From Winogradskyella sp. J14-2 (GTDB lineage Bacteria > Bacteroidota > Bacteroidia > Flavobacteriales > Flavobacteriaceae), in NCBI RefSeq assembly GCF_001971725.1, contig NZ_CP019388.1, positions 2,356,001 to 2,420,000 of the forward strand: a DNA stretch of 64,000 nucleotides, written 5' to 3'. The stretch's first letter is position 1. Every line of letters begins with the position of its first letter. This document shows, piece after piece, positions 17,665 to 26,300 of this stretch. Below the pieces are notes generated by a model. That model ran no database searches, was not told the origin of the DNA, and worked only from the letters and a program-made list of their open reading frames with translations. The position numbers were made by a program, and so were the translations under genes.

Positions 17665-18975
17665 ATGAGTAAAACTGTAAAAATTATCATTGGTGTATTT
17701 GTCCTATTGCTATTACTGTTAGTAGCGGGAAAATCAATGGGATGGTTTGGTAAAAAAGGAAATTTCAAAGAAGTTATAGTAAAAGAAGTTACTTTAAAAG
17801 ACATCGTAGAAACCGTTTCTGCTACTGGTAAAATTCAACCAGAAGTTGAAGTTAAAATATCTTCTGAAGTCTCTGGTGAAATTTTAGAGCTGCCTTTTAA
17901 AGAGGGTCAAGAAGTAAAAAAAGGGGATTTACTAGTTAGAGTCAACCCAGATTTAATACAATCTGCGGTAAACAGAAGTCAGGCTACGTATCAAAATGTT
18001 AGAGCAAACTTAGAGCAAGCCGAAGCAACTTTAAAACAAGCCAAAGCAGACTATGACAGAAACAAATCGTTGTTTGAAAAAGGCGTAATTTCTAAAGCAG
18101 ACTGGGACAGGGCAATCGCTAATTACGAAACAGCTGTTGCAGGAAGAAGTTCAGCATATTTCAGTGTGCAGAGTGCAGCAGCATCTGTAAATGAGGCTAA
18201 AGATAACCTTACCAGAACAACAATCTATGCTCCAATGAGCGGAACAATCTCCATGCTTAATGTAGAGCTTGGCGAGCGTGTGGTAGGTACACAACAAATG
18301 GCAGGTACGGAGATCTTGCGTGTTGCAAATCTTAATAATATGGAAGTTGAAGTAGATGTTAATGAAAATGATATTGTTAAAGTAAGCATTGGAGACTCCA
18401 CGATTGTTGAGGTTGATGCCTACTTAAAAAAGGAATTTAAAGGTATAGTTACCGAAATCGCAAATTCAGCTGCTGGAAATTTAACAGCAGATCAAGTCAC
18501 CAATTTTAAAGTTAAGGTTAGGATTCTTGAAGAGTCTTACAAAGATTTAACGGAAGGAAAACCAGAAACGTATTCTCCGTTTAGACCAGGAATGACTGCA
18601 ACGGTAGATATAATCACCCAAACCAGAAAAGATGCTATTGCAGTACCAATTAGTGCAATCGTTATAAAAACAGATACAAGTTCAACTAAAAAGCCGTATG
18701 GTAAGAAAGTAGAGATTGATGACGATGGAGTTCAAAAAGAAGAAGAAAAGTTTGAGTGTGTATTTATTGATGATAATGGTAAAGCTAAGCTAAGAGTTGT
18801 AAAAACTGGTATTCAAGATGATTCTAATATTGAAATTACTTCAGGATTATCTAAAGACGATAAAATTATTACTGGTCCATATAATATGGTTTCTAAAACA
18901 TTAAAGCCTGGAGATATGATTGAGGCTAAGAATAAAAAGAAATCTGATGAGCCAAAAGAAACTGGCAATGATTAA
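17665..18975 (+). CDS. Periplasmic adaptor protein (HlyD/MacA-like), second copy
   Basis: A 436-residue adaptor with an N-terminal helix (about residues 5-24), lipoyl halves near 60-95 (SGEILELPFKEGQEVKKGDLLVRVNPD) and after 180, a coiled-coil hairpin with KSLFEKGVISKADWDRA, and a beta-barrel region. A Lys/Asp/Glu-rich segment about residues 335-355 and a charged C-terminal tail (KKKSDEPKETGND) are extra relative to the first adaptor. It starts 7 bases after tolC. Two adaptors in one operon are unusual. Confidence 0.92.
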   Translation: MSKTVKIIIGVFVLLLLLLVAGKSMGWFGKKGNFKEVIVKEVTLKDIVETVSATGKIQPEVEVKISSEVSGEILELPFKEGQEVKKGDLLVRVNPDLIQSAVNRSQATYQNVRANLEQAEATLKQAKADYDRNKSLFEKGVISKADWDRAIANYETAVAGRSSAYFSVQSAAASVNEAKDNLTRTTIYAPMSGTISMLNVELGERVVGTQQMAGTEILRVANLNNMEVEVDVNENDIVKVSIGDSTIVEVDAYLKKEFKGIVTEIANSAAGNLTADQVTNFKVKVRILEESYKDLTEGKPETYSPFRPGMTATVDIITQTRKDAIAVPISAIVIKTDTSSTKKPYGKKVEIDDDGVQKEEEKFECVFIDDNGKAKLRVVKTGIQDDSNIEITSGLSKDDKIITGPYNMVSKTLKPGDMIEAKNKKKSDEPKETGND

Positions 18976-18981
18976 TTTATG

Positions 18982-18989
18982 TAGTTTTG
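18982..18989 (+). promoter_or_regulatory. Candidate -7 box before the lipoprotein gene
   Basis: TAGTTTTG matches TAnnTTTG, 34 bases before the ATG at 19024. No convincing -33 element. Confidence 0.35.
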
Positions 18990-19023
18990 TGGCTATTCAA
19001 TATAAATCAGAAATAATTTAATT

Positions 19024-19554
19024 ATGTTAAAAAATTTATTCAGATCTGCTTTCGTGGCAGTATTAGTATTTGCATGTAGTTCAGATGATAGCGATGGAGG
19101 TGGAAGTAATTGTCCAGACTTAATAAACCAGACAGCGCAAGGAGATTTTAGGGGCGAAACTTTCGTGTCACCTGGTGGAACTTATTTATTAGCACCTGGT
19201 GGAAACAACGGCTACACTTGTACTATTTATGTAGAAAACAGAACTGGAGGGGATTGTGTGTTTCCTGTTTTTGGAAACGATGCTGATCCTCAGGACTCTA
19301 TAAAGTTTCCAATAGACGATTTAAGCCTTCAGACGTATACTTTTGCTGATACTGGCGGTGATACTATTAATTTTAATAGAGTAGCTGTAGAAAATAATGT
19401 GCCAGTTACCACTGCAGAATTAGCAGTCTGTGGTACTGTAACTATTACAGAATATGATGCTGATGCAGACACTTTAACAGGAACCATTACAGCAGTTGGT
19501 CAGGATGGAAGTGAGATTAACGGTACCTTTATCTTAGACCTTTGTGTATTTTAA
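19024..19554 (+). CDS. Surface-type lipoprotein of unknown function
   Basis: A 176-residue protein with a lipoprotein signal peptide. The lipid cysteine is Cys18 (VLVFACSSDD), followed by Ser-Ser-Asp-Asp-Ser-Asp, the acidic pattern that directs Bacteroidota lipoproteins to the cell surface. The mature part is strand-rich, Gly/Thr/Asp-rich and carries several Cys (CTIYVEN, GGDCVFPV, AVCGTVTITEY, LDLCVF) that could form disulfides. I do not recognise a family. It stands between the efflux operon and tsaB. Confidence 0.75.
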   Translation: MLKNLFRSAFVAVLVFACSSDDSDGGGSNCPDLINQTAQGDFRGETFVSPGGTYLLAPGGNNGYTCTIYVENRTGGDCVFPVFGNDADPQDSIKFPIDDLSLQTYTFADTGGDTINFNRVAVENNVPVTTAELAVCGTVTITEYDADADTLTGTITAVGQDGSEINGTFILDLCVF

Positions 19555-19563
19555 ATATTTGAA

Positions 19564-20235
19564 TTGGCGACTATTCTAAATATAGAAACGGCAACAACTA
19601 ATTGTTCAGTCTCTCTATCTAAAGGTGGAGAGACTTTAGTTTTAAAGGAAGACAATAGTCCTGGTTACTCTCATGCAGAAACCTTGCATGTGTTTATAAA
19701 AAACGTCTTTGAAGAAGCAAAAATTAAACCATCGGATATCGATGCAGTAGCTGTTAGTAAAGGTCCTGGCTCTTATACTGGTTTGCGTATTGGAGTATCT
19801 ACTGCTAAAGGACTTTGTTATGCTTTAAATAAACCGTTAATTTCAATTTCTACTTTAGAGAGTTTGGCCCATCAGGTTATAATTGTAGACGGACTTATTT
19901 TACCTATGTTAGATGCACGTCGTATGGAAGTGTATTCGGCTATTTATAACAATAATCACCAATTGATAAGAGAGATTAAAGCCGAGGTTTTAATGGAAAA
20001 CAGTTATATAGATTTGTTAGAGAAAAGTAAAGTCTATTTTGTTGGGAATGGTGTAATAAAAACGCAACAGCTCATTCACCATCCTAACGCTTTTTTCATA
20101 AAGGATAAGTTGCCGTCGGCCAACGAAATGGGATTTTTGTCATACCACAAGTATAAAAAAAGCGACATCGAAGATGTCGCTTATTTTGAGCCTTATTACT
20201 TAAAGGACTTTGTTGCGATTAAAAAGAAAATTTAA
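19564..20235 (+). CDS. tsaB: tRNA threonylcarbamoyladenosine biosynthesis protein TsaB
   Basis: A 223-residue protein of the TsaB family, which binds TsaD in making t6A37 of ANN-reading tRNAs. The N-terminal ASKHA-fold motif LNIETATTNCSVSL and the block SKGPGSYTGLRIGVSTAKGLCYALNKPLISISTLESL are diagnostic. The start is TTG at 19564, since no ATG exists before the conserved first strand. It converges with mscS, the two stops overlapping by 4 bases. A perfect hairpin lies inside the coding end. Confidence 0.94.
   Translation: MATILNIETATTNCSVSLSKGGETLVLKEDNSPGYSHAETLHVFIKNVFEEAKIKPSDIDAVAVSKGPGSYTGLRIGVSTAKGLCYALNKPLISISTLESLAHQVIIVDGLILPMLDARRMEVYSAIYNNNHQLIREIKAEVLMENSYIDLLEKSKVYFVGNGVIKTQQLIHHPNAFFIKDKLPSANEMGFLSYHKYKKSDIEDVAYFEPYYLKDFVAIKKKI
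20155..20187 (+). terminator. Terminator-like hairpin inside the 3' end of tsaB
   Basis: AGCGACATC at 20161-20169 and GATGTCGCT at 20173-20181 form a perfect 9-bp stem with a GAA loop, with an A run before and TTATTTT after. It is coding (KKSDIEDVAYF), so a terminator role is uncertain. It could serve the convergent mscS transcript. Confidence 0.35.
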
Positions 20236-21044
20236 CCTTTCTTTTGTATTTCTACAGTATGTGGATATGGTATTTCTATACCAGCTGCATCTAAGGCTTC
20301 TTTAGCATTTTCAGTAACGTCAAAATACACATCCCAATAGTGTTCTGTTTTACACCATGGTCTTACCGCAAAATTAACTGAACTGTCAGCGAGTTCTAAA
20401 ACTGTAACAGTAGGCTCAGGGTCGCTTAATACAGAAGGATGAGAATTTAATACATTCATTAAAACTTCTTTAGTTTTTTTTATGTCGGCATCATAGCCAA
20501 CTCCAAAAACTAAATCAACACGTCTAGTGCCTTCTGTAGTGTAATTAACGATATTACCGTTAGAAAGTGCTCCATTAGGAATAATAATTTCTTTATTAGA
20601 AAGACCAGTAAGCTTGGTCGTAAAGATTTCTATTTCTTTTACAACACCAATTTCACCCTGCGCTTCAATAAGATCACCAATTTTAAATGGTTTAAAAATC
20701 ATGATTAAAACACCACCGGCAAAATTACCAAGAGATCCTTGTAAGGCCATGCCAACAGCTAAACCAGCAGCTGCCAGCACTGCTGCAAATGACGTGGTTT
20801 CTACACCTACAGTTCCTAATACTACAAGGATTAATACAATCTTAAAAATCCAGTTAATGAGGTTGAGCAAAAACTTTTTCAAGCTATCATCATAGTTTGC
20901 TTTGGTCATGCCTTTTTTAATGCCTTTCATAACCATTTTAATTATCCAACTACCAATAATCCATATCAGAATTGCAGCTAAAATTTTTGGTGCAAAATCA
21001 ACAATTAAGTCGTAACCTTTATCTATCCATTTTTGTGTTTCCAT
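20232..21044 (-). CDS. Small-conductance mechanosensitive channel (MscS family)
   Basis: A 270-residue MscS-type channel with three N-terminal helices (about residues 15-35, 55-75 and 80-105). The pore helix motif AAAGLAVGMALQGSLGNFAGGVLIMIFKPFKIGD is intact, followed by the cytoplasmic beta and alpha/beta domains (GVVKEIEIFTTKL, IIPNGALSNGNIVNYT). Such channels open on osmotic downshock. The ATG at 21065 lies in the T run of an upstream terminator, so the ATG at 21044 (METQKW) is preferred. Confidence 0.92.
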   Translation of the reverse strand: METQKWIDKGYDLIVDFAPKILAAILIWIIGSWIIKMVMKGIKKGMTKANYDDSLKKFLLNLINWIFKIVLILVVLGTVGVETTSFAAVLAAAGLAVGMALQGSLGNFAGGVLIMIFKPFKIGDLIEAQGEIGVVKEIEIFTTKLTGLSNKEIIIPNGALSNGNIVNYTTEGTRRVDLVFGVGYDADIKKTKEVLMNVLNSHPSVLSDPEPTVTVLELADSSVNFAVRPWCKTEHYWDVYFDVTENAKEALDAAGIEIPYPHTVEIQKKG

Positions 21045-21064
21045 TTTTTTAATGTTTTGTTGCA

Positions 21065-21089
21065 TAAAAAACTCGGCAGTAAACCGAGT
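21065..21089 (-). terminator. Terminator after the dodecin gene
   Basis: Read on the minus strand, ACTCGG and CCGAGT arms (21071-21089) form a stem followed by six T residues that reach the first possible mscS ATG. Confidence 0.65.
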
Positions 21090-21112
21090 AAATATAGAAT
21101 TTTATTATGTAG

Positions 21113-21313
21113 TTATTTAACTTCGAATGTCAACTTTAAGTTAACTCTAAATTCGGTAACATCATCACCTTTTACGATGGCACTTTGATCTTGTACATAT
21201 ACCGAACGAATGTTCTTAACAGTTTTAGATGCTTCTTTCACAGCTTTTCTCGTGGCATCTTCCCAACTTTTATCTGAATTAGATAATACTTCAATTACTT
21301 TTAATACTGCCAT
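21113..21313 (-). CDS. Dodecin family flavin-binding protein
   Basis: A 66-residue protein with the dodecin pattern VLKVIEVLSNSDKSWEDATRKAVKEASKTVKNIRSVYVQDQSAIVKGDDVTEFRVNLKLTFEV, the usual family length. Dodecins assemble as hollow dodecamers that store flavins. The family Trp and Gln in the binding pocket are seen (W17 in KSWEDA and Q in YVQDQ). It is monocistronic, with a terminator after it. Confidence 0.93.
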   Translation of the reverse strand: MAVLKVIEVLSNSDKSWEDATRKAVKEASKTVKNIRSVYVQDQSAIVKGDDVTEFRVNLKLTFEVK

Positions 21314-21458
21314 AATATATTGTTTTTTTAGAGGTTAATACTTTTTAGAAACGGATGTATCTAAAAAGTCACATAAAGTTAACGAATTTTATTACTGGTA
21401 TGAAACTTTTGAGCTGAGAATAAAGTAGTTTGTCTCTAATAAATTTCTAATAATCAGA

Positions 21459-22166
21459 TTATAGGATTGAAGTTAAATATTCAATTATCTTTATTAGATC
21501 TACTTCGTTTTTGGGATTTAACTTTTGATCTTTCATGTAGGATTTCAGTTCTTTTTCCTTGTTAGGAAAGAACTTCAGAAACTGTTTTTTCTTTGTTGGA
21601 ATTGGTTTTAATTCATTATTAATTTTTATGAAATAGACATCATCAGCCCTTTCATACCGTGCTGGTTTCTCACTACCGTAGTTAGTTGTAGCTTCTTCCT
21701 TTTCATGGTACTCAATATGTTCTTCTTTGTAGAGGCTACATTTGTCATTTTCTAATAATACTACTAGAAACCTATTAACAGTTATATTATATCTGTTTAC
21801 ATAACTCAATGATTTATAAGTTTTATTACTCTTAAGAAATTTAACTTCGTAAGTAACACTTGCATCTAAAGCTAGAGTTTTAGCTGTGTCAGTTTGTATT
21901 TGCATTTCATGGGTAAAAGCATTGTATCTGGCATAATAAGTTGAATCTTTAACCTGACTAATCTTAACAATCGAAAACTCGTCATTGATGTAAGGAGAGC
22001 CTTTAATGTTGGCGTCATCATTTTCATTAAATCGTTCGATTTGAGTTCTAATATCATTTAAAACCACGTTGGTAGGCCTTTGATTGTTAATTTGCTGAGC
22101 GTGAGTACAGAGGGTTAGCGTACATGTGAGCAACACATTTTTAAAGAGAACCGTAAGTGATTGCAT
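21459..22166 (-). CDS. Secreted protein of unknown function
   Basis: A 235-residue protein with a signal peptide (cut after about residue 22, CTHAQ). The mature part starts with Gln/Asn-rich residues, then mixed alpha/beta sequence with FSIVKISQVKDSTYYARYNAFTHEMQIQTD, and ends in a Lys-rich helical part (LKPIPTKKKQFLKFFPNKEKELKSYMKDQKL). I do not recognise the family with certainty. The end resembles flavobacterial periplasmic proteins with a final helix pair. It is monocistronic between dodecin and nfu. Confidence 0.7.
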   Translation of the reverse strand: MQSLTVLFKNVLLTCTLTLCTHAQQINNQRPTNVVLNDIRTQIERFNENDDANIKGSPYINDEFSIVKISQVKDSTYYARYNAFTHEMQIQTDTAKTLALDASVTYEVKFLKSNKTYKSLSYVNRYNITVNRFLVVLLENDKCSLYKEEHIEYHEKEEATTNYGSEKPARYERADDVYFIKINNELKPIPTKKKQFLKFFPNKEKELKSYMKDQKLNPKNEVDLIKIIEYLTSIL

Positions 22167-22222
22167 AAACTTAGTTTAGATTAAATTTTGCAAATATCGT
22201 GCCTAAATACAAATTTAATGAT

Positions 22223-23125
22223 CTAGCCATTTACAGCATTTACTGTAATAGAAGTGTCGTTTAACATTTCTCTTAGCATATTCTCAATGCCGTTTTTTAA
22301 CGTAAAAGTTGATGACGGACAACCGCTACAAGCGCCTTGTAATAATACTTCAACTTTTTTTGTTTGTTCGTTGTAAGACCTAAATTCGATATTTCCACCA
22401 TCACTTGCAACTGCAGGTTTTACATATTCCTCCAGTATATTTACTATGTTTTTAGAAGTATCATCAAGCGCCTCAAATTTCTGTTCTATTGCCGCTTCTG
22501 TTTTATTAAGTTGTTTAGGTGCATCATCATTAAGAATAGTCTTACCTTCTTCTACATATGATTTAATAAATTCTCTAAGCTGTAGTGTGATTTCCTCCCA
22601 TTCTATAATATCAAACTTTGTAATGGAAATAAAGTTTTTTTCCATAAAAACATTCTTCACAAAAGGAAATTGAAACAATGCTGTTGCCAATGGAGATGGT
22701 TTAGCGTCTTCTATAGATGTAAACTCATAAATATTAGGAACTAATACTTTGTTGCAAACAAACTTTAAAACACTTGGGTTGGGAGTGCTCTCTGCATAAA
22801 CAGTAACTGCTGCTTTTGGTTTTATGGCATTTTCTGTAACAATGGTGCCATCGTTAGAGAGATAGTCTTCGATTTGTTTAGCAACTTCTTCTTGAACATC
22901 GCTCCATTCTACAATATTAAAACGTTCAATAGCGATAAAGTTTGAAGCTATATATACCTTCTTAACAAATGGTAAGTAAAACAACTGCTGCGCTAAAGGA
23001 GAGTCTTTGGCGTCGTCTATATTGTTAAATTCAAAGCTATTATGATTTGTTAAAAATCTATCAGCTTCAAATTTTATTATCGCCTCATTAGAAGTTGGAA
23101 CTATGGTGATTTTTGTGTTTGGCAT
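22223..23125 (-). CDS. Nfu-type iron-sulfur cluster carrier with two N-terminal Nfu_N-like modules
   Basis: The ATG at 23125 (MPNTKITIV) is chosen. The upstream TTG at 23140 overlaps a -7 box and is unlikely. The protein has 300 residues: two tandem copies of an Nfu_N-like domain (about residues 1-90, with DDAKDSPLAQQLFYLPFVKKVYI, and about 105-195, with EDAKPSPLATALFQFPFVKNVFM), then a C-terminal NifU-like domain. The CxxC cluster ligands are in QGACSGCPSS (about residue 266). Nfu proteins accept Fe-S clusters and pass them to target enzymes. Plain Nfu proteins have one N-domain. Confidence 0.92.
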   Translation of the reverse strand: MPNTKITIVPTSNEAIIKFEADRFLTNHNSFEFNNIDDAKDSPLAQQLFYLPFVKKVYIASNFIAIERFNIVEWSDVQEEVAKQIEDYLSNDGTIVTENAIKPKAAVTVYAESTPNPSVLKFVCNKVLVPNIYEFTSIEDAKPSPLATALFQFPFVKNVFMEKNFISITKFDIIEWEEITLQLREFIKSYVEEGKTILNDDAPKQLNKTEAAIEQKFEALDDTSKNIVNILEEYVKPAVASDGGNIEFRSYNEQTKKVEVLLQGACSGCPSSTFTLKNGIENMLREMLNDTSITVNAVNG

Positions 23126-23137
23126 TCTTTTTTTGTG

Positions 23138-23145
23138 CAAAAATA
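23138..23145 (-). promoter_or_regulatory. Candidate -7 box of nfu
   Basis: On the minus strand TATTTTTG (plus-strand CAAAAATA) ends 12 bases before the ATG at 23125. It decides the start codon choice for nfu. Confidence 0.45.
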
Positions 23146-23312
23146 TGAAATATCAACATGAAACGTTAATCCTATATATAATGTTTTGTGACTAATTTCT
23201 TAAGTCAATTCATTTAATTTGATTAAATTTCGTCCTCATTTATAAAAAATGCGCTCCTAGATTGTAATCTTTATGGGATTCTCTGTGTGTTTTTAGATGA
23301 ATTTTAATAACT

Positions 23313-26300
23313 ATGAAAAAGGTATTATTTTTAACTGCTCTGATTTTTTCAATGCTTGGGTTTTCTCAAGATCTTTCCATGCAAGATGGAACTTTCACAA
23401 GGTGCGAACCTGATAAATTTTTTGACTCTGGTGGCGAGTTTGGTAATTATGGAAATGATGAAAATTTCACTATAACTATATGTCCACCAAACCCAGATGA
23501 ATTCATAATATTAGATTTTGTTAGTTTTAGTACGCAACTCAATGCAGATGTGTTAACCATATATGATGGTGATGACACTACTGCAGCCATTATAGGCACA
23601 TACTCTGGTGTGGCATCACCTGGTACCATAATAGCATCGGACACCAACACATCTGGGTGTTTAACAGTGGCATTTGTTTCTAATGGCTCTGGTAATACTA
23701 CAGGTTGGGAAGCGGATATTACATGTGCAGTGTCATGCCAAACCATAACACCAGAAGTTGTCAGTACTACACCAGCAGAAACCTCACCAAATGTTGTTGA
23801 GATTTTACCAGGCGACACTATTGACTTTGTTGGTGGAGCAACGTTCTCTGTCGATGGTACAAATGCAACATATTCATGGAATTTTGGTGATGGAAATACA
23901 GCTACAGGAACTAATGTGTCAAATACATACACAACTTCAGGTTCCTACACTGTAACTTTAACAGTACAAGATGACAATCCTATTGGCTGCCAAGAAACCG
24001 TTATATTTTTTGTAAATGTTTTGCAGGCCATTGTGTCTGTTAATAATAATGCATTTCCAGAATCTTCAATGTCGCTGCCAGAATTGGTAGAAAATGTTCT
24101 AGTATCTGGTGGTTGCTCGGGTGTAGATAATTTTTCTTTTCAGGTCAATGGCACACCAGGCGATTTAGGTGGAAAGAGCTATGGATATTTCACCAGAGGT
24201 GGTGCAGTTAATTTTCCGTTCGAGGAGGGTATTATAATAACATCAGGCGTGGCTGCCGAAGCCGGAAACAATGTTAATCCAACACTTGTTTCAAATAATA
24301 ACGGTCAGGCAGGAGACGCAGATTTAGAAAATGCACTAGGCTTTGGAGCTGGCAGTACCAATGATGCTACTTTTGTAAAGTTTAATTTTGTTCCTACATC
24401 TAATGAGATTAGTTTTAGATACTTAATGGCTTCAGAAGAGTATGATGGTTCAACAGAATGTAACTTTGCCGACGGATTCGCGTTCTTATTACGTGAAGTA
24501 GGAACAGTAGCATATACAAACCTTGCAGTTTTACCAGATGGTACACCTGTTAACGTAACTAATATAAATAATTCTGGAAACTGTACAGATAATCCAGCTT
24601 TTTTTGAAGGGTATAACATCGGTGAAACCAATTATGGCGGAAGAACAGTCGTACTCACTGCATCAGCAACCGTTATACCAAATACAACATATGAAATAAA
24701 ACTTGTTGCTGCTGATGAAGGTGATTCTATCTGGGACTCTGCTATTTTTTTAGAAGCAGGTAGTTTTAATTTAGGAGGCGATCTAGGCGATGATATTACA
24801 ATTGCGGCAGGTACTGCAGAATGTGGTGGTAATGCAATAACCTTAGACACAGAAGCATCTACCGCAACGCATACGTGGTATTATTCACCAGATTCCGATA
24901 ATATTAACGATGCCACCCTAATTACTGGTGAAACAGGTTCTACCATAGATATAACAGATGAAGGATACTATTTTGTTGAAGTAGAATTTGCACCAGGTTG
25001 CGAAACTTCAGATAGCATTTTGGTAGAGTTTAGACCAAGTCCTACTGCTAATGCAGCACCTAACTTATCTGTTTGTGATGCGGATGGTGTTGCAGAATTT
25101 GATCTGTCACAGAATAATAATGATATATTAGGAAGTCAAGACCCAAATGACTTTGTCATAAGCTATCACCTTACACAACAAGATGCAATTGATAATATAG
25201 GAGCGTTGCCCACTAATTATACCAATACATCCAACCCACAGACTATTTGGGTTCGTATAGCTGATGCATCAGGAGAATGCTTTGATACAACCTCTTTTCA
25301 GTTGTTGTTTACGGATTTAACCATTGGTAATTCGGTTAGCCCATTACAAGTCTGTGATGGCGATACAATTGATGGGATCGGAACCTTTACACTTACAGAC
25401 AGAGACATTGAGGTCATTGGAACAAATGATCCTGATAATGTAACTGTGACTTATCATTTAGACCAAGCTGATGCAGAGAACGATGTCGCTCCTTTGGCCT
25501 CACCTTACAATAATGTTATACCAAATAACCAAACAATTTTTGCACGTTTAGAGGATAATACCAATAACGAATGTTATGCTGTTACCTCTTTAGATTTAGA
25601 AGTTTTAGGTAACCCAGTGGCAAACACGCCAATGGCCTTAGAGGTTTGTGATGACGATTTAGATGGTTTTACTGAGTTTAATTTAAGTGATCGTGATGCG
25701 GAGGTGATAGGAGCACAGACTGGAGTGGTTGTGACTTACCATTCCACGCCACAAGGAGCTATCGATGGTACGGATGTGCTTCCTATACTGTACACCAATA
25801 CCGTAGCCGACACGGAAGAAGTTTACGTACGCATCGAGAACGGAGCAGGCTGCTATGATACCACGACCTTACAACTTATCGTCAACCCATTACCGGCCAC
25901 TGTAGCGGTGAGCCCATATGCACTTTGCGACGAGGATAACCCAGGTGACGAGCAGGAGCTGTTCGACCTAACGAGCAAGGAAGCAGAGATACTGAACGGT
26001 CAGGTCAATGTATCGGTGAGCTATTATGCCGACCCAACCGATGCGGATCTTAACGTGAACGCCATTATAGGACCATATGCTAATACCAGTAATCCACAGA
26101 CGATCTATGCTGTACTTACCAATGACAATACAGGCTGCAACAACCAGGTGACGTTCGAGCTAGAGGTTAACCCATTACCAGTCTTGGTAGATCCAACGCC
26201 ATTGGAAGTTTGCGACGACGGAACACCAGACGGATTTACGGCGATAGATTTAAACGTTAAGAATGGTGAGATCAGTGGCAATAATCCAACCTATACGGTA

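Noticed and set aside
23126-23140. TTG start for nfu at 23140
   Set aside because: It overlaps the TATTTTTG box. The ATG at 23125 begins the conserved domain.
23447-23932. Open frame of 161 codons opposite the CUB/PKD part of the adhesin
   Set aside because: Val/Pro/Ser-rich mirror of a Thr/Gly/Asp-rich secreted protein, with no recognisable features.
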